Both the position numbers and the translations under genes were made by a program. Of a stretch of 64,000 bases of DNA, positions 10,503-19,094 are shown one piece after another. The first letter of the stretch is position 1. Each line of letters begins with the position of its first letter. The stretch lies in assembly GCF_018618475.1 (NCBI RefSeq), contig NZ_JACSMD010000001.1:1550001-1614000 (forward strand), given 5' to 3'. The notes below the pieces were generated by a model that worked only from the letters and a program-made list of their open reading frames with translations, did not search any database and was not told the DNA's origin. This DNA comes from Exiguobacterium sp. s122 (lineage in GTDB: Bacteria > Bacillota > Bacilli > Exiguobacteriales > Exiguobacteriaceae).

Positions 10503-10880
10503 TCACTTCCCACGAAATTTTGCATATAACGCCATCTCGCCTTCCCCTTTTCCGAGGAGGCGAGCCGCGTCACGTACGGAGTGACGAAGGAGCGTCTCTT
10601 CGACGAGTTGATGGTCTGACTGTTCCGCAACGACTTTCTGGATCGGAGCGGCCTCCGGTTCGTGGGACATGGATTCCGATTCGTGGAAAGTTCGTTCAGA
10701 CACGTCGTCTTGTTTGACGACGTCATTCATTGATTCCATGAACGACAACAACAACATCTCCGTCTCATGTTTTTCCGCTTCGAGTTGCTCGATTCGACTT
10801 TTCAACGTCTTCAGTTGTTTGAAAGCGAGTAAGAGTGCATAGGTGAATCCGATGCCTGCAAGCAATAAAATAATCGTCAT
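10503..10880 (-). CDS. swrB: SwrB-like membrane-anchored protein after sigD
   Basis: The 125-residue product has one N-terminal membrane helix (about residues 2-20), a coiled-coil region (about 25-55), an acidic linker, and a C-terminal segment of about 25 residues (D-A-A-R-L-L-G-K-G-E-G-E) resembling a small helix-turn-helix-like domain found in related proteins. By position, size and layout it corresponds to B. subtilis SwrB, which promotes assembly of the flagellar export apparatus, but sequence similarity is weak. The second ATG (10880) is the likely start because AGGAGG sits 6 nt before it. The ATG two codons earlier abuts the ribosome site. The sigD stop overlaps this ribosome site region. 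Confidence 0.7.
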   Translation of the reverse strand: MTIILLLAGIGFTYALLLAFKQLKTLKSRIEQLEAEKHETEMLLLSFMESMNDVVKQDDVSERTFHESESMSHEPEAAPIQKVVAEQSDHQLVEETLLRHSVRDAARLLGKGEGEMALYAKFRGK

Positions 10881-10891
10881 CTTCATCCTCC

Positions 10892-11662
10892 TTATGACGT
10901 CTTTTCTTCCAAATACGAGCGTCCGAGCGCAGACTTGAGTGTCTTTAACGCTTTCGAGTGAATTTGCGAGATGCGTGACGTCGATAACTCGAGTACTTCC
11001 CCAATCTCTGTTAACGTCAACTCATCGAAATAGAACAAAGAGACGACGAGTCGTTCTTTTTCCGACAATTGTTCAATCTCGGACGTCAATACATCGAGCA
11101 GCTCGCGTTGCAATAACGTATCTTCTGGCTTTTCAGAGTCCGGATCGAAATACGTGACGGAGATGACTTTCCCTTCTTCTTGAAGCGTTACCGCCTCGTC
11201 AATCGATAACATATTCGCGAAATAGCCTTCCGCCATCGCTTTTTCAATATCTGAAATCGGAACACCACAAGCGGTCGCGAGCTCTTCTTTCGTCGGTGCC
11301 CGGTGAAGCTTCTGTTCGAGTTGTTCGGCTACTTGGTCAATCTTTTTGACGCGTTCACGGACAGACCGAGGAAGCCAATCGATTTTACGAAGTCCATCGA
11401 TAATCGCCCCACGAATCCGAAACGCTGCGTACGTGTCAAACTTATTGTTGTGATCTGGATCATATTTCATGAGGGCATCGTACAATCCCATGTAACCCAA
11501 ACTTTTCAATTCGTCGCGTTCGACGCTTTTCGGGAGCGTCACGATCATTCGTTGTACGTGATAATGGATTAAAAATTCATAATGAGATAACAGTTCGTTT
11601 GCCGTCTCCATATCACGGTCACTGTTCCAACGATCCCACAACTGAGTAAGCTGAGTCGTCAT
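10892..11662 (-). CDS. sigD: Flagellar/motility sigma factor SigD (FliA family)
   Basis: SigD directs RNA polymerase to late flagellar, chemotaxis and autolysin promoters. The 256-residue protein has regions 2 (D-E-L-K-S-L-G-Y-M-G-L-Y near residue 50), 3 (W-L-P-R-S-V-R near 96) and 4, ending in a helix-turn-helix (L-T-L-T-E-I-G-E-V-L-E-L-S-T-S-R-I-S-Q-I) near residue 215-235. As in Bacillus it is nearly last in the fla/che operon, so its dose depends on read-through of some 23 kb. No FlgM anti-sigma gene is present in the window. Confidence 0.96.
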   Translation of the reverse strand: MTTQLTQLWDRWNSDRDMETANELLSHYEFLIHYHVQRMIVTLPKSVERDELKSLGYMGLYDALMKYDPDHNNKFDTYAAFRIRGAIIDGLRKIDWLPRSVRERVKKIDQVAEQLEQKLHRAPTKEELATACGVPISDIEKAMAEGYFANMLSIDEAVTLQEEGKVISVTYFDPDSEKPEDTLLQRELLDVLTSEIEQLSEKERLVVSLFYFDELTLTEIGEVLELSTSRISQIHSKALKTLKSALGRSYLEEKTS

Positions 11663-11674
11663 GTCGATCCCCCC

Positions 11675-12160
11675 TTAAAGTTCTTTCGTGCCAACACTGA
11701 CCGTCCGAATCGACAACACGGACGTGGTCACATCAAATTCAATCGTTCGACCGTTATGGCCGCCACAATCTTCTGCGATAAGCGGAATGCGATGGGCCTT
11801 CAGTGCTTTTCGAATCGCTTCAGCATTTCGTTCACCAATGCGCATCGCCTCGTTCTCATATTTAAACTGAAACATCTGTGCGCCGCCGGCCATCTTCGCC
11901 TGTAAACGACCTGCTCCGGCCCGTTTCAACGAATCAACGAGTGCATCGATCGCCGTGTCGGCATATTTTCCTACTTCGAGCGTCTGATGTTTCCGAGCGA
12001 TATTGGAATCTGGTAACATGACGTGCGCCATCGCCGCCACTTTTATGTGCGTGTCGTATAAAATCACGCCGACACATGAGCCGAGTCCGGCCGTACGGAG
12101 TCGATTTGGTGCTGTCGTCTGTTTCCATTCGGCGATGCCGATTTTGAGTACTTCAGCCAT
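11675..12160 (-). CDS. cheD: Chemoreceptor glutamine deamidase CheD
   Basis: CheD deamidates receptor glutamines and also activates the CheY-P phosphatase CheC. The 161-residue protein keeps the catalytic cysteine in G-L-G-S-C-V-G-V and the histidine in M-A-H-V-M-L-P. The start is the ATG at 12160 (M-A-E-V-L-K), which overlaps the cheC stop by 8 nt. No strong ribosome site is visible, so translation is probably coupled to cheC. Longer in-frame starts lie deep inside cheC and are unlikely. Confidence 0.93.
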   Translation of the reverse strand: MAEVLKIGIAEWKQTTAPNRLRTAGLGSCVGVILYDTHIKVAAMAHVMLPDSNIARKHQTLEVGKYADTAIDALVDSLKRAGAGRLQAKMAGGAQMFQFKYENEAMRIGERNAEAIRKALKAHRIPLIAEDCGGHNGRTIEFDVTTSVLSIRTVSVGTKEL

Positions 12161-12752
12161 GGCCCAGCAACCGCCGCTCGATTTGCTTGAGCGAGCCGTG
12201 TGTCGGTAGGAACAACACATGGCCTGCACTCACTTTGTCATCAATCAAAAATGTCGTATCGATATAGAGCGCCGCATCCTCTTCTGGCTGGACCGACGTG
12301 ACGACGAACTCAACGATGGAGCCGGCCATGTCGATTGCCGTCGCAGGTACTTGAATCAAGATCGGTGTCGTTAACCAGTCACTCAGCGCACGCGCGTAAG
12401 CCCCGCTCATAATATTGCCAATCTCTTCCCAAGCCGATTGGCCAAGTTCACTCGCTTCAGCGAACGTGAACGGCATCCCAATTAACGAGGTGACCATCGC
12501 TTCGGCGTCATCGACCGGGAATAGGATGAGAATCATACCGCGAATCTCACCACCGAGTTCGAGCAAGACCGAGGCGACATGGCGCTCCGGACCGCCGACT
12601 CGATCAGGTAAATACGAGATCGGCTCCATTTCGGCTGAAGAGACCGTGATGTTGACGGGCTTTGCCAACAGCGTCGATAACGCCGTCGCCGCATGACCTG
12701 ATCCGATGTTTCCGAGTTCTTTCAATAAATCTTGTTCAAATTCACTCAGCAT
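12153..12752 (-). CDS. cheC: CheY-P phosphatase CheC
   Basis: CheC removes phosphate from CheY-P and is stimulated by CheD. The 199-residue protein shows both phosphatase helices, E-L-G-N-I-G-S-G near residue 12 and E-E-I-G-N-I-M-S-G near residue 110. The start is the ATG at 12752 with ribosome site GAGGATC, overlapping the end of cheW by 11 nt. Together with FliY (which has the same motifs) the window encodes two CheC-type phosphatases and no CheZ. Confidence 0.93.
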   Translation of the reverse strand: MLSEFEQDLLKELGNIGSGHAATALSTLLAKPVNITVSSAEMEPISYLPDRVGGPERHVASVLLELGGEIRGMILILFPVDDAEAMVTSLIGMPFTFAEASELGQSAWEEIGNIMSGAYARALSDWLTTPILIQVPATAIDMAGSIVEFVVTSVQPEEDAALYIDTTFLIDDKVSAGHVLFLPTHGSLKQIERRLLGHG

Positions 12753-13173
12753 GTTGATCCTCGAATAAGGCATTGGCATCAAGGAGTGAGAACAATTTGT
12801 CTTCCCCTTTGGCAATCGCCGTCAAATGCGCCGCGAGCATGTCTTGGCTCGACTCAGGAATCGGTTCAATCCGAACCTCGTCGCTCTCGACGACTTCATT
12901 CGCCCGGTCGACGATGAATCCAGCATCGCCTTGATTCAATGAGGCAATCAAGATACGCGTCTCGTCCGTCGCCTCAAGTTCCTCATACCCGAGGCGGAGG
13001 CGAAGGTCGATGACCGGTGTGACGACCCCACGTAAGTTAATGACTCCTTTGACGTGAGCCGGCGCGTTCGGGACGCGCGTCACGGGTTGCATACGCTCGA
13101 TTGAACGGACCGATTGAACGTCGATGCCGTACGTGTTGTCGGCAAGTGAAAAGACTACCCATTTTTGTTCCAT
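12742..13173 (-). CDS. cheW: Chemotaxis coupling protein CheW
   Basis: CheW couples chemoreceptors to the kinase CheA in membrane arrays. The 143-residue protein is a single CheW domain with the typical G-V-I-N-L-R-G-V-V-T-P-V-I-D-L motif near residue 45. The ribosome site AAGGAGG precedes the ATG, and the gene starts 12 nt after cheA. Confidence 0.95.
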   Translation of the reverse strand: MEQKWVVFSLADNTYGIDVQSVRSIERMQPVTRVPNAPAHVKGVINLRGVVTPVIDLRLRLGYEELEATDETRILIASLNQGDAGFIVDRANEVVESDEVRIEPIPESSQDMLAAHLTAIAKGEDKLFSLLDANALFEDQHAE

Positions 13174-13185
13174 CCTGCTTCCTCC

Positions 13186-15165
13186 TTAGAAGAGATCGTT
13201 GCTGTCGACAATTAAGGCGACACGCCCGTCTCCAAGAATTGTGGCGCCTGAGATGGCTGGAATCCCCTCTAAGTAAGAGCCGAGCGGTTTCATGACAATC
13301 TCTTGCTGGCCAATCAAATCGTTCACGACGACACCGACGAGTTTGTTCCCTTTTCGTACGACGACGACCGGGAATTGCGACTTCGTCTCAACATCGATGC
13401 CGAACATTTCTTTCAAATAAACGAGCGGGACGAGTTGACCTCGGAAGTCAAAGACACGTTCACGATGCGCCGTTAAAATATCGGCTTCATCAAGTAACGT
13501 CGTCTCGAGAATCGAGGACAACGGAATCGCATACGTCTCTTCTCCTGCCATGACAAGCATCGCCGAGATGATCGATAACGTGAGTGGAAGGCTGACTTGG
13601 AATTTCGTTCCTTGTCCGACTGACGTCTCAAGTGAGACGACCCCACCGAGTGACTCGATTTTGTTTTTGACGACGTCTAAGCCGACACCGCGGCCTGACA
13701 AATCGGTGACGACGTCCGCCGTCGAGAACCCTGGCGCGAAGATGAGCATCGCGAGTTCGTTGTCCGTCATATTGGCTGCTTCTTCTACCGTCAATACGCC
13801 ACGTTCGAACGCTTTTGCCCGAACTTTATCGACATTGATTCCAGCCCCGTCGTCTTCAATCTCGATGAAGACTCGGTTGCCGCCGTGATATGCCCGTAGC
13901 GACAAGCGCCCTTGTTCCGGCTTGCCGGACTGGACCCGGACCTCGGGACGTTCGATTCCATGGTCGATAGCGTTACGAATCAAGTGGACGAGCGGGTCGC
14001 CGATTTCATCGATGACCGTCCGATCGAGTTCCGTCTCTGCCCCAGAAATATCAAGCTGAACTTTTTTATGGATATCTTTCGCGACAGAACGTACCATCCG
14101 TGGGAAACGATTGAACACTTGCTCGATCGGCATCATCCGTAACGTTAAGACGAGTGATTGCAACTCGTTCGTCCCGCGTTTAATCTTTTCAACCGTCTCG
14201 TTCAGTTCGGGTTGGCCCACTTCATCGGCAAGGCGCTCAAGGCGACCTCGGTCGATGATGAACTCTTCAAACAAGTTCATGAGGCGATCAATCCGCTCCA
14301 AGTTGACGCGAATCGTCTTCGCTTGTGCGACCGGCTGTTCCTTCACTTCTTCCACTTCGTTTTGTGTTGGCACAGCGTTTACGACCGGCGCAATCGGTGC
14401 CTCGACACTTGCGGCGACTTCTGGCTCGCCGACAGCTTCAGCTGTAAAGAGATGGACTTCGACTCGGTCGACTTCTGACACTTGTGACACGGCATGTTCG
14501 ATGACTTCGGCCGTTTCTTGCGACAAGAATAAAACGTCAAATGACAAGTCAAACTGTTCTTGTTCAATCGCTTCCGTATCCGGCACCGTCCGCACGACTT
14601 CCCCAAGTTCTTGGAGGCGATCGAACACCATGTAGGCACGCGCCGCTTTCAAGACGACAGCATCCGACAACTTGACGTGAAGCCGGTATGCTTCAAACCC
14701 GGTCTGTTTCGCCTGTTCAATCACGGAGTCGGTATACAAGTCGACCGTGAACGGCGAATCTGCTGCTTCAACCGCTTCCGGCTCATCATGACCGATGAAG
14801 CTTTGGAACGCCTTCACCGTTGCGCTCACATCGACATTGGCTCCTCTTCCACCACTCTCGATGTCAGCAATCATCTCTTCGATTTGTTCCATCGCCGTGA
14901 ACATCGTATCGAGCAAGAGCTGGTTACTCGCTTTCTTCCCACCCCGAACGAGGTCGAGGGCGCTCTCCATCTCATGCGTCAAGTTTGCGACACTCTCATA
15001 GCCCATCGTCGCCGCCATCCCTTTCAGCGTGTGCGCCGAACGGAAAATCTCTTGAACCGCATCCATGCCACCTGACTGTTCGAGCTTCAACAACTGTGTG
15101 TTCACTGACTGGATATGCTCTTGTGCTTCATCTAAAAACAACCCTAAATATTCGTTCACGTCCAT
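13186..15165 (-). CDS. cheA: Chemotaxis histidine kinase CheA
   Basis: CheA autophosphorylates in response to receptor signals and passes phosphate to CheY. The 659-residue protein has the P1 phosphotransfer domain with His45 (S-A-H45-T-L-K-G), a P2 CheY-docking domain (about 155-260), a charged linker, the P3 dimerisation helices (about 285-350), the P4 ATPase domain (N-box H-L-I-R-N-A-I-D-H-G, G-boxes D-D-G-A-G and G-R-G-V-G-L-D-V-V) and the P5 CheW-like domain (about 520-659). Only 19 nt separate it from flhG. In Bacillus cheB sits in that gap. Confidence 0.97.
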   Translation of the reverse strand: MDVNEYLGLFLDEAQEHIQSVNTQLLKLEQSGGMDAVQEIFRSAHTLKGMAATMGYESVANLTHEMESALDLVRGGKKASNQLLLDTMFTAMEQIEEMIADIESGGRGANVDVSATVKAFQSFIGHDEPEAVEAADSPFTVDLYTDSVIEQAKQTGFEAYRLHVKLSDAVVLKAARAYMVFDRLQELGEVVRTVPDTEAIEQEQFDLSFDVLFLSQETAEVIEHAVSQVSEVDRVEVHLFTAEAVGEPEVAASVEAPIAPVVNAVPTQNEVEEVKEQPVAQAKTIRVNLERIDRLMNLFEEFIIDRGRLERLADEVGQPELNETVEKIKRGTNELQSLVLTLRMMPIEQVFNRFPRMVRSVAKDIHKKVQLDISGAETELDRTVIDEIGDPLVHLIRNAIDHGIERPEVRVQSGKPEQGRLSLRAYHGGNRVFIEIEDDGAGINVDKVRAKAFERGVLTVEEAANMTDNELAMLIFAPGFSTADVVTDLSGRGVGLDVVKNKIESLGGVVSLETSVGQGTKFQVSLPLTLSIISAMLVMAGEETYAIPLSSILETTLLDEADILTAHRERVFDFRGQLVPLVYLKEMFGIDVETKSQFPVVVVRKGNKLVGVVVNDLIGQQEIVMKPLGSYLEGIPAISGATILGDGRVALIVDSNDLF

Positions 15166-15184
15166 CTCTATTGCCTCCCTGTCG

Positions 15185-16024
15185 TTAAACTCGGTTCCAT
15201 TGGCGGCGCAAATTGCCCATCAGACGATCCATGAAGTGACGCTGTCGTGGCGGCGTCCCGGTGAGCGTCGTCAAAATCCGCTCGAGCCTCCAACTGATGT
15301 CACTCTTTCGATCGAATGTGTAAAACGGGACTTGCGCGATGACCGCTTTCCTGACGGACGGGTCATCCGGTAAATAGCCGAGGAATCGAATTGTTTTCTT
15401 TAAAAACTGTCGACATGCGACTTCCATCCGTTCAAAACATTGAAGCGCCTCTTCACCGGATTGGGCTCGATTGACGATAACCCCGAGCGGTAAGTCAGGG
15501 TATTGTTGGTGAACGAGCTTCGTATACGCATACCCGTCCATGAGCGATGTCGGCTCCGGTGTCAAAATCAAAAACATCTCGTCACACCCTGCGATAAATT
15601 GGAGTGACGTGTCCGTCGCCCCGGCTCCCATGTCAAATAAGACGTAGTCATAATCGGTCAACACTTCAAGTTCTCGCATTAAAAATTGCATGTCGCTATC
15701 TGAGAATTGGACTAACGCATCGAGCCCGCTTCCCCCATGTAATATATCGACACCGTGGACATGTTTCTGAACAGCAGTGAGCAGTGGAATCCGTGTCTTC
15801 ACACAATCGACCATCGTTTGGGAACGTGCGGCATCGAGTAAGATGTGTACGTTCGCCATCCCGAGGTCGAGGTCGACAATTAACACTCGTTTCCCGAGTT
15901 CGACGAGCCCGATGGCGGTATTGACACAGACGTTCGTCTTACCGACTCCGCCTTTCCCGCTCGCGAATGCGATTGTCGTCGGATGACGGTCCGTTTTCGC
16001 CCTCAGACGCCTTGCTTGGTCCAT
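15185..16024 (-). CDS. flhG: MinD-like ATPase FlhG (YlxH), flagellar number regulator
   Basis: FlhG controls flagellar number and position and stimulates the GTPase FlhF. The 279-residue protein starts with the activator motif D-Q-A-R-R-L-R (residues 2-8), followed by the deviant Walker A S-G-K-G-G-V-G-K-T near residue 24, the D-L-D-L-G-M-A-N motif and the D-M-G-A-G switch. I chose the ATG at 16024 because the AAGAAGG ribosome site is 9 nt before it. The GTG three codons upstream abuts that site. It overlaps flhF by 22 nt. Confidence 0.93.
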   Translation of the reverse strand: MDQARRLRAKTDRHPTTIAFASGKGGVGKTNVCVNTAIGLVELGKRVLIVDLDLGMANVHILLDAARSQTMVDCVKTRIPLLTAVQKHVHGVDILHGGSGLDALVQFSDSDMQFLMRELEVLTDYDYVLFDMGAGATDTSLQFIAGCDEMFLILTPEPTSLMDGYAYTKLVHQQYPDLPLGVIVNRAQSGEEALQCFERMEVACRQFLKKTIRFLGYLPDDPSVRKAVIAQVPFYTFDRKSDISWRLERILTTLTGTPPRQRHFMDRLMGNLRRQWNRV

Positions 16025-17061
16025 CGTGTCCACCCTTCTTTCTCTAAAAGCATCTCCGTCAATCGTTCAGGGCTTCCTTGAACAAGGTCGTCCGGTACTT
16101 CTTGGCCATCGGTCAACCAGGCGACCGGGAGACCGCTGTCGCGCACAAGTTTGAACATCGCATGGATGTCACTCGTCTCATCCGCCTTCGTGAAGATGAG
16201 CGACCGGAGCGGCAGTTGGGCAAATTGGCCATAAATCGTTTCCATGTCCTTTAGCTTCGAAGTCAAGCTGAGGACGAGCGACAAGTTCGTCTCCGAAAAA
16301 TCATGATGGTGATGGAACTGTTCAATATATGCCTCGTCCCGGAAGTTGCGGCCGGCCGTGTCGATTAAGACGATGTCTTTTCGGGCGAACAGTTGCTTCG
16401 CCCGTTTAAAGTCATCAAAGTCATAGGCGACCTCTACCGGAATGTTGAGGATTTCGGCGTACGTCTTCAATTGCTCGATTGCAGCAATCCGATACGTATC
16501 GGTCGTGATCAGTCCGACCGTCATCCCTTCCTCGAGCTTGTAGTGGGCAGCGAGTTTCGCAAGGGTCGTCGTTTTTCCGACACCCGTCGGTCCGACGAGC
16601 ATGACGTAACGCGATGTTTCTGGAACAGATTGAAAGACCCCTTGAATCTCATCACGGACGAAGCGTTCGACCGCCTCGACCGACCGCGTCGTATAGAACA
16701 GTTCGTTGATTCGTTCTTCCCAAGCCAACCCGGCGAAGGAATCCGTTGAAAGCAACGCTTCGATTCGTTCTAGTCCGGCCGGCAATCGACGGGGCGTCGC
16801 TGGTGTGACGCTGATTGACTGTTGTGGCGGTTTCGGAACCGATTGAGCCGATTTTGTCTTCTCGACGCGCTGTCTCGGCTTCAATTGCACCGGTTCTTTT
16901 TCAAGCGCGGCGATGACCTCGACTTGTTTCGAGGCAAACAATCCGAACCATCCGGTCTTGACTTGACGGGAGTTCAAGATGACAGCATCTTCGCCAAGCT
17001 CTTGCTTCACTTTCGCCATCGCCTCACCCATCGTCTTGCCTGTATACTTTTTGATTTGCAT
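16003..17061 (-). CDS. flhF: SRP-like GTPase FlhF
   Basis: FlhF is the third SRP-type GTPase beside Ffh and FtsY and helps place flagella. The 352-residue protein has a basic N-terminal B domain (about 1-80), an N domain and the G domain with P-loop G-P-T-G-V-G-K-T near residue 150, the D-T-A-G-R motif and T-K-A-D-E. It lies between flhA and flhG, the usual arrangement. The FlhG activator motif beside it implies the pair works together. Confidence 0.95.
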   Translation of the reverse strand: MQIKKYTGKTMGEAMAKVKQELGEDAVILNSRQVKTGWFGLFASKQVEVIAALEKEPVQLKPRQRVEKTKSAQSVPKPPQQSISVTPATPRRLPAGLERIEALLSTDSFAGLAWEERINELFYTTRSVEAVERFVRDEIQGVFQSVPETSRYVMLVGPTGVGKTTTLAKLAAHYKLEEGMTVGLITTDTYRIAAIEQLKTYAEILNIPVEVAYDFDDFKRAKQLFARKDIVLIDTAGRNFRDEAYIEQFHHHHDFSETNLSLVLSLTSKLKDMETIYGQFAQLPLRSLIFTKADETSDIHAMFKLVRDSGLPVAWLTDGQEVPDDLVQGSPERLTEMLLEKEGWTRWTKQGV

Positions 17062-17062
17062 C

Positions 17063-19081
17063 TTAAATCACCCCAATGCTTTTCACTTCGACAGAACTGA
17101 GTAACTCGTTATAGGCGAGTACCGGGACGTCTGGATAATACCGTTCGAGCAACTGTCTGACGAACAAGCGAATCGTCGGTGAGCAGAGAATGACAGCCGA
17201 CGCGCCGTAACGTTCAAACATCGATAACTGCTCAGCTGTTCGTTCGATGATTTCACGCGCTTGATCTGGGTCGAGCGCCAAATAGTTGCCAAACTCCGTC
17301 TTTTGCACGGCGTCTTGAATCAATTGTTCGGTCTGACCGCCGAGCGTGACGACATAAAGCGGACCGTCCGGCGGACTTACTTGGTCTGTCAATTGACGGG
17401 CCAGCCCTTGGCGGCAATACTCGCCAAGAATATCCGCGTCTTTCGTCACTTTTCCGTAGTCGGCCATCGTCTCAAATAAGAGCGGCAAGTTGCGGATGGA
17501 TACGTGTTCTTTCAACAGGTGACGTAATACTTTTTGAACATCGCCAATCGATAGAACCGATGGCGTGACGTCTTCGACGAGAACAGGATGCGTCTCTTTC
17601 AAATGTTCGACGAGCTGCTTCGTCTCTTCGCGGCCGAGTAAATCGGCGGCATGTTTTTTGAGCGTTTCCGTCAAATGCGTGGCCACGACCGACGGCGGGT
17701 CAACGACTGTATAACCGCTCATCTCGGCACGAGCACGCGTCTCTTCATCGATCCAGAGTGCCGGCAAGCCAAACGCCGGTTCCGTCGTCTCGATTCCGTA
17801 TACTTCCGGGTCTTCGATGCCCGGGCTCATCGCCAAATAATGATCGAGCAATAACTCGCCTTCGGCGACGACATTGCCTTTCACTTTGATGCGGTACGCG
17901 TTCGGTGACAGTTGTAAATGGTCACGAATCCGCACGGTCGGCAAGATGAAGCCGAGTTCGAGTGCGAGCTGACGTCGAATCATGACGACGCGGTCGAGCA
18001 GGTCGCCACCTTGTGATTCGTCGGCGAGTGGAATCAGCCCGTAACCGAACTCGAACTCGATCGCATCGATTTGCAAGAGCGAGACGACCGTCTCGGTCTG
18101 AGCCATCGGTTCTTCTTCGGGCAACGGTTCTTCGACGACTCGTTTCATATTGCGTCGCATCGCATACGCCCCGTAAAAGGCGACCCCAGCGATAATCAAT
18201 GTGACCGGAAGTAGACTCGGCGAGATAATCCCGAGCATGATGACAATTGATCCTGCGATATAAAGGAGCGTCGGATTTTGACCGAGTTGGTCGACGACGT
18301 CTTCCCCGAGGTTTCCGTCTGAGACGGCGCGAGTGACGATAATTCCGGTCGCTGTCGAGATGAGAAGCGCCGGAATCTGTCCGACGAGTCCATCCCCGAT
18401 TGTCATGAGTGAGAACGTTTGGAACGCTTGTCCGACCGGAAGGCCCATTTGAACCGTCCCGATAATAATCCCGAATATTAAGTTGATGACGACGATGATA
18501 ATTCCAGCGATGGCGTCCCCTTTTACGAATTTCGAGGCACCATCCATCGAACCGTAAAAATCAGCCTCGCTTTGAATCTTCTTGCGACGAACTTGTGCTT
18601 GCTTGTCGTCAATCAAGCCGGAGTTTAAGTCGGCATCAATCGCCATCTGCTTCCCAGGCATCGCATCGAGCGTAAAGCGGGCCGAGACTTCCGACACGCG
18701 TTCCGCCCCTTTTGTGATGACGACGAATTGAATGATGACGAGGATGAGAAAGACGACGAATCCGACGAGTACATTCCCGCCGACGACGAAGTTCCCGAAC
18801 GTGGCGATGACTTCTCCACCATATCCGGTCGATAAAATCGAACGCGTCGTCGATACGTTCAAACCGAGTCGAAACAGCGTCACAATCAACAAGAGCGAAG
18901 GAAAGACCGAGAAATCAAGCGCTTCCCGAGCGTTCATGGCTACGAGCAAGATGAGTAAGGCAATCAATATATTTACAATAATCAAGAAATCTAACATAAA
19001 TCCCGGTAATGGGATGACGAGCATGACGACGATCATGAGAACGCCGATCAATACCGCAAAATCTTTAGCTCTTACAGCCAA
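17063..19081 (-). CDS. flhA: Flagellar type III export gate protein FlhA
   Basis: FlhA forms the nonameric export-gate ring. The 672-residue protein has eight predicted membrane helices in the first 330 residues, the family segment R-F-T-L-D-A-M-P-G-K-Q-M in the loop near residue 140, and a large cytoplasmic C-terminal domain that docks chaperone-substrate complexes. The start is TTG at 19081: AGGAGGAG ends 6 nt upstream, while an ATG 5 nt upstream is out of frame and stops after four codons. The flhF start follows the flhA stop by 1 nt. Confidence 0.95.
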   Translation of the reverse strand: MAVRAKDFAVLIGVLMIVVMLVIPLPGFMLDFLIIVNILIALLILLVAMNAREALDFSVFPSLLLIVTLFRLGLNVSTTRSILSTGYGGEVIATFGNFVVGGNVLVGFVVFLILVIIQFVVITKGAERVSEVSARFTLDAMPGKQMAIDADLNSGLIDDKQAQVRRKKIQSEADFYGSMDGASKFVKGDAIAGIIIVVINLIFGIIIGTVQMGLPVGQAFQTFSLMTIGDGLVGQIPALLISTATGIIVTRAVSDGNLGEDVVDQLGQNPTLLYIAGSIVIMLGIISPSLLPVTLIIAGVAFYGAYAMRRNMKRVVEEPLPEEEPMAQTETVVSLLQIDAIEFEFGYGLIPLADESQGGDLLDRVVMIRRQLALELGFILPTVRIRDHLQLSPNAYRIKVKGNVVAEGELLLDHYLAMSPGIEDPEVYGIETTEPAFGLPALWIDEETRARAEMSGYTVVDPPSVVATHLTETLKKHAADLLGREETKQLVEHLKETHPVLVEDVTPSVLSIGDVQKVLRHLLKEHVSIRNLPLLFETMADYGKVTKDADILGEYCRQGLARQLTDQVSPPDGPLYVVTLGGQTEQLIQDAVQKTEFGNYLALDPDQAREIIERTAEQLSMFERYGASAVILCSPTIRLFVRQLLERYYPDVPVLAYNELLSSVEVKSIGVI

Positions 19082-19094
19082 CGCATACTCCTCC

